Assembly (NCBI GenBank): GCA_014239625.1
Contig: JAAZYN010000334.1
Coordinates: 1-5,226 of the forward strand
DNA: 5,226 nucleotides
Reading direction: 5' to 3'
DNA from: Myxococcales bacterium
Lineage (GTDB): Bacteria > Myxococcota_A > UBA9042 > PHBI01 > JAAZYN01
The first letter of the stretch is position 1. Every line of letters begins with the position of its first letter. Below are positions 1 to 5,226 of the stretch, piece after piece. Made by a program: the position numbers and the translations under genes. Under the pieces are notes generated by a model that was not told the origin of the DNA, made no database searches, and worked only from the letters and a program-made list of their open reading frames with translations.

Positions 1-2361
1 GCTGGCTTCAGCCAGCTGAGCCTCGGCGACCTCCCACGCGGCCATCGCGTCGGCCGCTGCCTGCTCCGCCTCCGACAGCCGAGCGCCCATGCTTTCCACC
101 GACGACTGAGCGTCTGACGCAGACGCAGAAGCCTCTGCCAGCTGTGCCTCAGCAGCCTCCAAAGCGCGCTGAGAATCGCGAGCGGCCTGCTCGGACGCGG
201 CGAGCTGGGCGCTCACGCTCCCCGCCTCGGCCTCCGCAGCCTCTTTGGCCTCGGTCACGAGCGCCGTCAGTCGCAGGGCATCGTCTCGCTCGCCGAGGGC
301 CGCGCTCAGATCCGACTCCAGGGTCGCGACGTTCGCGGCGGAATCGGCCGCCCGACTCGTCAGAGAAGCGCGACGCTCACTCGCCTCTGCCGCCGACGCC
401 TCAGACTCGGCCAGCCTCTTCTCCAAGTCCGCCTTGACCACCTCCAGCCCATCGAGCTGGCGCGTGAAGGCCTCCTGCTGGTCATCGAGCCGAGTCTGAA
501 AAAGCTGCTGCTCCGAGACCCGCCTCTGCTCGCGGTCGTCAATCGCCTGTCGGGCGACCTCCAGGTCGGACTGAAGCCCGCCGTTGGCGGCCTCCAACTC
601 GGTCATCTTGACCATGGCGCGCGCCAGCTCCGCCTGGGCGTCTTCGAGCGACTGCCGCATCTCGCTACGCGTGTGCTCGGTCGTCGCCTGGGCATGCTCC
701 ATCTCGACCTGGGCCGTCCTGGCTGTGGCCAAATCAGCTTCGGCCGTGCCCAGCTTCCCCCCCGTCTCTGCAAGCGTAGCCTCGGACAACTCCAACGCCG
801 CGCTCGCCTCGGACAGCTCCGTGTGCACCTCTGTGAGCGAGGCTTCCGCCGCTCCGAGCTGCTCCTCCATCTCGTCCAGCGCCTCTTGACGCCCGAGAGC
901 GACGTCCAGCTCTGCCTTCGCCGACTCGAGCTCGCGGCCCAGCCTCTCCGACTCCGCCCAACGCTCTTCCAACGACTCCGCCAGGCTCTTCAACTCGACG
1001 GCGACTCGAACCGACTCCTCGACCGCCGCGTCCCGCTCTGCCACGCCCCGTCGCAGCTCCTCTCGAGCCAAGGCCAGCTCGTCCTCGGCCGCCGCTGCGC
1101 GCTGCATTATCGCCGCGTTGTCTTCTCGCAGCGTCGCCAGCTCCTCGTTGAGCGCGATCTGCGCCTTGGCCATGCTCGCGGCCGCGGAATCGCCGCTCAG
1201 CACCTCTTCTTCCAGCTCAGCTATCCGCCGGCTCAGCGACGCCCCAGCCTCGCGCTCCGCTTCCACCGCCTCTTGCGCCTCGCGGAGCGATGATTCGTAT
1301 TCCGAGGCGGTGCTCGTGGCGGCCGCCAGATCCTCCGCCAGTTGACCTGCCCTGGTCTGTGCCGCCGCCAGCTCAGCGACCCGGTCGTCCCGACGTGTGG
1401 ACGCCTCCAGCGCCGACGCACGGGCAGCCTCAGCGGACTCGTGGGACACTCTGAGCTGCTCTTCTAGGGCTGCTACCTCGTCTTGGAGAGACTGCGCCTG
1501 CAAGCGCGCGGCGTCGAGGTCGTCTTGGAGGGCATGAACGTTCACGTCATCCTCCCCGGCCGTGGCTCCTGCGACGTCAACCGCTGCAGTCGGGGTGACG
1601 ACGAGCTTGTCGTGAGAGCTGAAACCGACCAGCCTCTGCGGCTCACCAGGCTCATCCCAATAAGCCCCCAACGCACGGGAGGCCGGACCGCCCGCCGACG
1701 CGACGGAAGCCAGGTCAGGATCGTCACGCGCGCGCGGCAAGAGATCATCCACCTCGACGTCGTGTAATTCGAACCCATCACTGACTCCACCATCGGTCTC
1801 TGTTCGCTCTCCAGTGGCCACGTGACCGCTCTCTGACGCGGGCTCCCGATCGCACCGCTCGGCGTCCGCGTCGATCGTCTCGACGGTGACGGCGCCATCG
1901 ATCAGTGGCGCAGGGGCAGCGAGCGGCTTCTGTGCCGAGGCCTGGCTTGGGACAGGACCAAGCCGTGACTGCAACGCGTCGGCCCCCGGCGCTTCGCTGG
2001 GCGGGCTCCAGCCATCACCGAGCGACGCGTCGAGGGCGACGCGGATCTGCTCTGCGGTCAATGGCTTGGTCAGCCACATGTCCGCTGTGGCGTCATCGGG
2101 CGTGGAGGACGCGTCACCGCCGAGCATCACGATGACTATCTTTCGGTCGCCGGCGCTGCCCTTCAGATGACGGGCCACGGCCGGCGCGTCGGCGAGCTCC
2201 GAGTTCAGGAACACCAACGCGACTCGCCGCCTCCCGACGATCTCGACCCCCTCCAATACACTGCGGACGGAGAGGATGCTCAGGCCAGTGAGGCCCAGCT
2301 GCTCCTCTACGATTCGGGCAGTTCTGGGGTCGTCATCAACGACGAGAATCAGGTGAGCCAA
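1..2361 (-). CDS. Pseudo-receiver domain protein with long C-terminal coiled coil (FrzS-like architecture), 3' end outside window
   Basis: 787 codons are open with no stop, running off the left edge. The chosen start is TTG at 2361: a GGAGG lies 6 nt upstream and the protein then begins with a standard receiver strand, AHLILVVDDDP. An in-frame stop lies at 2400-2398; the only other candidate start is TTG at 2394, which lacks a ribosome site. Residues 1 to about 117 are a receiver fold: acidic pair D9/D10, switch-type aromatic W96 and K99-P100 are present. The phosphoacceptor Asp is N53 (ALVFLNSEL) and the usual Thr/Ser after strand 4 is Gly81, so Asp phosphorylation is unlikely. Residues ~118-257 are an acidic, proline-containing linker. 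From residue 258 to 787 there is no proline, and Ala/Glu/Leu/Gln/Arg heptads point to an extended coiled coil. No signal peptide or membrane segment is visible. In Myxococcus, FrzS combines an atypical receiver with a coiled coil and acts in polar motility; the likeness here is of architecture, and orthology is not shown. Confidence 0.92.
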   Translation of the reverse strand, partial: MAHLILVVDDDPRTARIVEEQLGLTGLSILSVRSVLEGVEIVGRRRVALVFLNSELADAPAVARHLKGSAGDRKIVIVMLGGDASSTPDDATADMWLTKPLTAEQIRVALDASLGDGWSPPSEAPGADALQSRLGPVPSQASAQKPLAAPAPLIDGAVTVETIDADAERCDREPASESGHVATGERTETDGGVSDGFELHDVEVDDLLPRARDDPDLASVASAGGPASRALGAYWDEPGEPQRLVGFSSHDKLVVTPTAAVDVAGATAGEDDVNVHALQDDLDAARLQAQSLQDEVAALEEQLRVSHESAEAARASALEASTRRDDRVAELAAAQTRAGQLAEDLAAATSTASEYESSLREAQEAVEAEREAGASLSRRIAELEEEVLSGDSAAASMAKAQIALNEELATLREDNAAIMQRAAAAEDELALAREELRRGVAERDAAVEESVRVAVELKSLAESLEERWAESERLGRELESAKAELDVALGRQEALDEMEEQLGAAEASLTEVHTELSEASAALELSEATLAETGGKLGTAEADLATARTAQVEMEHAQATTEHTRSEMRQSLEDAQAELARAMVKMTELEAANGGLQSDLEVARQAIDDREQRRVSEQQLFQTRLDDQQEAFTRQLDGLEVVKADLEKRLAESEASAAEASERRASLTSRAADSAANVATLESDLSAALGERDDALRLTALVTEAKEAAEAEAGSVSAQLAASEQAARDSQRALEAAEAQLAEASASASDAQSSVESMGARLSEAEQAAADAMAAWEVAEAQLAEAS

Positions 2362-2425
2362 GAGCCTCCTCCACCCAGGGGTGGTCCGTCGCAATATTCA
2401 GTGTCGCAAATCTAGGTAAAAAACG
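2362..2425 (-). promoter_or_regulatory. Leader and ribosome binding site of the pseudo-receiver gene, with a 7-bp direct repeat
   Basis: The Shine-Dalgarno sequence GGAGGAGG (2372-2365, minus strand) sits directly before the TTG start and decides it. Upstream is a short A+T-richer patch (2391-2424), unusual in this GC-rich gap, which is where a promoter would be expected. It contains the heptamer TTGCGAC twice (minus strand; plus-strand GTCGCAA at 2388-2394 and 2403-2409), 15 bp apart. TAGATT (2414-2409) could be a -10 element, but no convincing -35 is found, so the promoter itself is a guess. Confidence 0.45.
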
Positions 2426-2770
2426 CCACGCCACACTGTGCCCAATGAGCGTTGTCCCCCGACCTGGGTTCAAGGCTCGCTGCGAGCTCACGCCTGACGC
2501 CCGCACCTGACGCGGAGACATCAGATGGGACTGTGAGACCGCGCGATGGCCAGCTGCAGGCCGCCGCCTCCGTCACCTTCGATTCAACCCCTCGCGAGCG
2601 CTCCTCTCATGTCGCGGAGCGAGGGAGTCCGCCCACCACCCGACCGCTATCACGGGCGGCGGAGGCGACGGTTGTGGGCGACGACGTCACCCGCCTCGGG
2701 TCGGTGTCAGGCGTGGCACCAGCGTGCCTGCTCGGTGTCGCCCGTGTGCCCGTGAAGGTGCGGTCCGACC

Positions 2771-2820
2771 CGCATGTTTAACGGCTCTTCGGCGACAACC
2801 GCCGGGTCCGCAGCGCGGAC
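2771..2820 (+). repeat. Direct repeat, copy 1 (downstream side of the PLD gene)
   Basis: This segment aligns without gaps to 3871-3920, exactly 1,100 bp away in the same orientation. By hand count 32 of 40 positions match over 2781-2820 versus 3881-3920, and 38 of 50 over the full stretch; identity collapses on both sides. The best conserved core is CCGCAGCGCGG. The copy ends 8 bp from the stop codon of the PLD gene. Its nature (decayed mobile-element end, dispersed intergenic repeat, or duplicated regulatory site) cannot be decided from two copies. Confidence 0.6.
2790..2820 (-). terminator. Two tandem hairpins after the PLD gene, possible terminator
   Basis: Reading the minus strand after the PLD stop codon, a perfect 6-bp stem with 3-nt loop (GTCCGC/GCGGAC, 2820-2806) comes first. 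A second 5-bp stem (CGGCG/CGCCG, 2804-2790) follows after one base. Their position 8 nt past the stop fits transcript termination or 3'-end protection. Neither is followed by a U-rich tract, so this is not a canonical intrinsic terminator, and the stems are short. Confidence 0.35.
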
Positions 2821-2828
2821 AGGCTGGA

Positions 2829-3539
2829 CTATGCGAACGCGTCCCACAGCTGCTCGAACTCGGTAACGAACGGGCTGACGAGGCGGGGATCGTCGACGAC
2901 GATGATGTTCTCTTCGTTCTCTCGGAACGCCGAGCGGGTCCAGTTGTAGCTGCCGGTCAGAAGCGTCGTGTGATCAAAGATGGCAAACTTGTGGTGCATG
3001 TGTTTGCGGGTCTGATCGACGCGAACCTGCACGCCGGCGTTGCGCAGACGGTTGACGTCCGATCCCTTGTCGTGGGCCTTGTCATTGTCGCTGATGACCC
3101 GCACCTTCAAGCCCCGGCGGTGGGCTCCTTCGATGGCAGACGACAACCGATTGTCCGTGATGGTGAAGACACAGATGTCTACCCTGTGACGCGCGCTGCG
3201 GAGCAAGCTCTCGATCAGGTCAGGGCAATCCGAGCCGGGTGAGAATCGGGCCCTCGCCGTGGTGGCGATGGGTTCTTCATCGGGCCGCGGCACAAACAGC
3301 TTCACGATGTCCTCCAACCAATCCAGCGCGGTACGTGGGTCCGCCGAGCTGGTCACCGCATCGCGCGCAATGGCGAACGCGCGGTGGCGAAGAAAGGCAA
3401 GCTGGTTGGGATCCGGGTCGAGCTCTTCGAGGATGTCCTTGAGGGCGTGACGCTCGGTCCTGGACAGTCTCATGTCGGCGAGGGTCGCGTGGAGGATTCG
3501 GTCGATGTCTTTCTGGCTCTTCATCATTGAAATGTACAC
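2829..3539 (-). CDS. Phospholipase D-superfamily protein, single HKD motif (Nuc/MitoPLD-like, probable nuclease)
   Basis: 236 residues, complete. Residues ~1-90 are a mostly helical, charged N-terminal region I do not recognise. Residues ~95-236 are one PLD catalytic domain: the strand-helix VDICVFTITDNRLSSAI (~120-136), GLKVRVISDND (143-153), then the HKD motif H182-x-K184-x4-D189, followed by LLTGSYNWT (193-201) with S197/N199 and ENEENI (207-212). One motif per chain means two chains must pair to make an active site, as in Salmonella Nuc and mitochondrial PLD6 (established for the family). It has no signal peptide or membrane helix, so it should be cytoplasmic; that favours nucleic acid over lipid as substrate, by inference. 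The start is uncertain: GTG at 3539 gives 236 residues, but ATG-ATG at 3527/3524 gives 232/231. None has a Shine-Dalgarno sequence, and an in-frame stop lies just upstream at 3545-3543. Confidence 0.9.
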   Translation of the reverse strand: MYISMMKSQKDIDRILHATLADMRLSRTERHALKDILEELDPDPNQLAFLRHRAFAIARDAVTSSADPRTALDWLEDIVKLFVPRPDEEPIATTARARFSPGSDCPDLIESLLRSARHRVDICVFTITDNRLSSAIEGAHRRGLKVRVISDNDKAHDKGSDVNRLRNAGVQVRVDQTRKHMHHKFAIFDHTTLLTGSYNWTRSAFRENEENIIVVDDPRLVSPFVTEFEQLWDAFA

Positions 3540-3576
3540 CGATCACGGGGACCGCGGGCAACGTGAGCGGGCAAAT

Positions 3577-3608
3577 GGCCGCATTTCCGACCGGCGGAAG
3601 TGCCGGCC
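3577..3608. repeat. Strong imperfect inverted repeat (13-bp stem, 5-nt loop)
   Basis: The left arm 3577-3589 (GGCCGCATTTCCG) pairs with the right arm 3595-3608, with loop ACCGG. The only defects are one G-T pair and one unpaired C at 3604. It lies 37 bp upstream of the GTG start of the PLD gene, within its presumed leader or promoter. It could be an RNA stem-loop in the 5' leader, a protein-binding palindrome, or an element of a dispersed palindromic family. No U tract follows in either direction. Confidence 0.6.
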
Positions 3609-3680
3609 CCGAGGCGTAGCCCTTCTCGGTCCGCTGAGCGGGCCGCGCCATGCGATTGGGCCCGACGTGCCACGGCCCGG

Positions 3681-3708
3681 TTGCGCAAACCGCCACCGAT
3701 GCTAGGGT
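3681..3708 (+). promoter_or_regulatory. Possible sigma-70-type promoter
   Basis: TTGCGC (3681-3686) and TAGGGT (3703-3708) are spaced by 16 bp on the plus strand and resemble -35 and -10 elements of high-GC bacteria. Transcription would start about 330 bp before the exonuclease gene, giving a long leader or a small RNA. The match is weak and could be chance. Confidence 0.2.
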
Positions 3709-3870
3709 CCGGTGTGGAAACTATGCCGCCAGCATGCCGGCCTGCTTGGCCCGTACCCACGTTGCTCGGGACTCAAATCGACCCGGTCCAGTCCTTCGGC
3801 CCGGGGGCTCGCTGCGAACCAGGCCGCTGGCAGAGCGATGACTGCGAACATTCCCCACGGGACACCCGCT

Positions 3871-3920
3871 CGACTGTTCCACGACACTTCGGTCGCAACC
3901 ACCGGATCCGCAGCGCGGTC
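3871..3920 (+). repeat. Direct repeat, copy 2 (upstream side of the PLD gene)
   Basis: This is the partner of 2771-2820, in the same orientation, 332 bp upstream of the PLD start and 127 bp before the exonuclease start. The core CCGCAGCGCGG is intact. The hairpin seen in copy 1 survives here only with a bulge: GA-T-CCGC against GCGGTC. The two copies therefore enclose the PLD gene plus about 330 bp of its upstream DNA. Confidence 0.6.
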
Positions 3921-4031
3921 GAACGCGACGTCACCGGCCTCCGGTCGATGACATACCTGTCAACACGACGCCTCCTCGGTTTCCCTCGCAGCGCCATGAG
4001 ACAACCGGGCTAGACACTCGAGCTCAGAGCA

Positions 4032-4037
4032 GAAGGG
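4032..4037 (+). promoter_or_regulatory. Ribosome binding site of the exonuclease gene
   Basis: GAAGGG lies 9 nt before the ATG at 4047, an acceptable though slightly long spacing. It supports that ATG, after which the conserved first strand IVVLDATSMLFRAFYA begins at residue 10. No clear -10/-35 pair is seen close upstream; TAGACA at 4011-4016 is a weak -10 candidate. Confidence 0.5.
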
Positions 4038-4046
4038 CTCGTCACC

Positions 4047-4958
4047 ATGACCGCTCCACCACCCCAGCACCCGATCGTCGTCCTCGACGCCACCTCGATG
4101 CTGTTCCGCGCCTTCTATGCAACCCCATCGCAGAAAGCTCCGGACGGCGAGAGAGAGGTGGGCGGCCTGGGCGGCTTCGTGCAGATCATCTTGAAGCTCC
4201 TGCGGCGAGCGACCTCCAAGACATTCGTCGTGGTCTTCGACCCGGCAGGAAAAACCTTCCGCCACGCCCTAGACCCCAACTACAAAGCTAAACGCAAGGC
4301 TCCGCCGAAGGAGCTGGTGGAGCAGGCGGGCCTGGCGGAAGAGGTGTGCCGAGCCATGGGGCTGCTGACCTTCCGGATCGTGGGCTTCGAAGCGGATGAC
4401 GTGATCGCGACCTTGGCTCGGATGGGCCACAACAAAGGGCGCGCGGTGTGGATGGTCAGCCCGGACAAAGATCTGTTTCAGATGGTCGACGATGGGCCGC
4501 CACCGATCACGCTCTGGCGGATGGAGAAGCGTCAGATCGTGGACGCGGGGAAAGTGGAGGAACTCATCGGAGTCCCTCCAGACCGAGCGATTACGTACTT
4601 TTCGCTGGTCGGCGACAGCGCCGATAACATCCCGGGCGTGCGAGGTGTGGGGCCCAAAGCGGCGGCGTCGATCGTCAGACGTTTCAAGAGCCTCGACGAG
4701 ATCTACGCCAACCTGGTGCGGATGTGGGCGCTGCCGGTGCGGGGCGCCAAGACCCTGGGAGAGAAGCTCGAGAAGGCCAAAGAACAGGCCTACCTCGCCG
4801 AAGAGCTCATCCGGTTGCGCGATGACGTGCCGTTGCCTCTCGATGGCGAGCTCATGGAGCTCGCCCGCTGGTGCGGGCCGCGTCATGACGCCGAGGATGT
4901 GTTCCACCCGCTGGGCCTGGGGAACCTGCTGGTCAGCGCCGGTCGCATCGTGACCTGA
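4047..4958 (+). CDS. Stand-alone 5'-3' exonuclease (PolI N-terminal domain / flap endonuclease family)
   Basis: 303 residues, complete. The family removes 5' flaps and RNA primers and degrades DNA 5' to 3' with two metal ions. The conserved acidic ligands are all present: D14 (VVLDAT), D65 (VVFDP), E115/D117/D118 (FEADDV), D140 and D142 (SPDKDLFQ), and D190/D193 (VGDSADN). The helical-arch segment is Y79-K80-x2-R83 (FRHALDPNYKAKR), and the helix-hairpin-helix DNA clamp is IPGVRGVGPKAA (195-206). The protein ends shortly after the exonuclease C-terminal domain, with no polymerase or 3'-5' proofreading part, so it is a free-standing enzyme like E. coli Xni or Bacillus YpcP and not polA. The full acidic set argues for an active nuclease. 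It is divergent from the PLD gene and has no visible operon partner. Codon use matches a native high-GC gene. Cytoplasmic. Confidence 0.95.
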   Translation: MTAPPPQHPIVVLDATSMLFRAFYATPSQKAPDGEREVGGLGGFVQIILKLLRRATSKTFVVVFDPAGKTFRHALDPNYKAKRKAPPKELVEQAGLAEEVCRAMGLLTFRIVGFEADDVIATLARMGHNKGRAVWMVSPDKDLFQMVDDGPPPITLWRMEKRQIVDAGKVEELIGVPPDRAITYFSLVGDSADNIPGVRGVGPKAAASIVRRFKSLDEIYANLVRMWALPVRGAKTLGEKLEKAKEQAYLAEELIRLRDDVPLPLDGELMELARWCGPRHDAEDVFHPLGLGNLLVSAGRIVT

Positions 4959-5226
4959 ACACCAAACCCTCGCCGACCGCAGCGGATGAGGGTCACGGGG
5001 TTCCAGCTGAAGCGGGGCTCGCAAGCAGGAGGCGAGGCCAGGACCTGACAGACCACGACGGCGGACACCCGCGCCCGAATCCCAGCGCGGACGATAGCCG
5101 TGATCCGAACCCAAACGCTCCCGAGTTACCCCATGCTAACCCGCATTTCTCACCAGACTTCGGCTGCAACATTCGGATGGGCAGGCGCTACGAGCGCGTG
5201 CTCCCTCCGCCGACCTGCGACGTACG
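4959..5226. other. Right-edge region, no supported gene
   Basis: Apart from the hairpin after the exonuclease, I see nothing I can call. One plus frame is free of stops from 4889 to the window end. Its only standard start is ATG at 5177, without a ribosome site, so it could at most be the beginning of a gene lying mostly outside. No minus-strand frame gives a recognisable protein end. Confidence 0.45.
4966..4993 (+). terminator. Hairpin after the exonuclease gene, possible terminator
   Basis: ACCCTC (4966-4971) pairs perfectly with GAGGGT (4988-4993), and CCG/CGG (4973-4975 with 4983-4985) can pair inside it across a small internal loop. It starts 8 nt after the TGA stop, the expected place for a terminator, but no U tract follows. 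Confidence 0.35.

Larger units (their letters stand above)
2426..2828. other. Non-coding gap, no gene seen
   Basis: I see no supported gene in this stretch. Open frames exist on both strands, for example a TTG-initiated plus frame at 2452-2781. They lack ribosome sites and recognisable sequence, and the translations look like random GC-rich frames. Small inverted repeats occur at 2432-2440 (CACA-C-TGTG) and 2689-2701 (ACCCG/CGGGT). The right end holds the tandem hairpins and the repeat copy listed separately. Confidence 0.6.
3540..4046. other. Divergent intergenic region, no gene seen
   Basis: This gap separates the minus-strand PLD gene from the plus-strand exonuclease gene, so it must hold the promoters of both. 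Several frames of 60-140 codons are open here on both strands. None has a ribosome site or recognisable protein sequence, and they overlap one another in the way chance frames do at this G+C. Besides the stem-loop and repeat listed separately, CTGCGAAC occurs at 3812-3819 and again at 3842-3849, 30 bp apart. I found no tRNA. Confidence 0.55.

Noticed and set aside
673..1293. Plus-strand open frame of 206 codons
   Set aside because: It lies opposite the coiled-coil gene; its Leu/Arg/Gln-rich translation is what the complement of GAG/GCC/CTG-type codons yields. No ribosome site or recognisable domain.
2336..2521. Minus-strand frame of 61 codons overlapping the pseudo-receiver start
   Set aside because: It could suggest a translationally coupled small gene, but there is no ribosome site and no conserved-looking sequence, and it runs through the presumed promoter.
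2452..2781. Plus-strand TTG-initiated frame of 109 codons
   Set aside because: No ribosome site, no recognisable motif, and composition of a chance frame in GC-rich DNA; it ends within repeat copy 1.
3192..3202. Eleven-base match (minus strand) to the core of the direct repeat inside the PLD gene
   Set aside because: It falls in ordinary coding sequence, has no similarity on either side, and is plausible by chance at this G+C.
2724..3242. Plus-strand open frame of 172 codons
   Set aside because: Antisense to the PLD gene, whose catalytic motif is unambiguous on the minus strand.
3765..3785. Sequence resembling a tRNA T-arm on the minus strand
   Set aside because: The TTCGA-type loop is not correct, and no acceptor stem, D arm or anticodon arm can be built around it.
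3600..4013. Plus-strand open frame of 137 codons in the divergent gap
   Set aside because: No ribosome site, arginine/proline-rich random-looking translation, competing open frames on both strands, and it contains the repeat copy.
4269..5114. Minus-strand open frame of 281 codons
   Set aside because: Mostly antisense to the clearly recognised exonuclease gene. Its His/Pro/Arg-rich translation has no family character.

Overview
High-GC bacterial DNA, with roughly two thirds G+C by eye and strong G/C preference at third codon positions. It carries three genes I can support. The long alanine/glutamate-rich coiled-coil protein with an atypical receiver head recalls FrzS-type proteins of myxobacteria. 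That and the base composition suggest a deltaproteobacterial or Myxococcota-like source, but this is an inference with no phylogenetic marker behind it.

Layout. Positions 1-2361 (minus) are one uninterrupted gene, cut by the left window edge. It starts at a TTG and encodes a degenerate receiver domain (phosphoacceptor Asp replaced by Asn), an acidic linker, and more than 500 proline-free residues of coiled coil. Positions 2362-2828 are a non-coding gap holding its leader and, at the far end, hairpins just after the stop of the next gene. Positions 2829-3539 (minus) encode a single-HKD phospholipase D-superfamily protein, most likely a nuclease-type member. Positions 3540-4046 are a divergent non-coding gap with a strong stem-loop and the second copy of a ~50-bp direct repeat; the first copy lies just beyond the other end of the PLD gene. 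Positions 4047-4958 (plus) encode a complete stand-alone 5'-3' exonuclease of the PolI-N/FEN family, followed by a possible hairpin terminator. Positions 4959-5226 hold no gene I can support.

The three genes do not form an obvious operon. Two gaps of about 470 and 510 bp separate them, and the exonuclease is divergent from the other two. Two are nucleic-acid or phosphodiester enzymes, and the third looks like a cytoskeletal or polarity-type scaffold. No shared pathway can be argued from the sequence. The most distinctive observations are the pseudo-receiver coiled-coil protein and the direct repeats that bracket the PLD gene.
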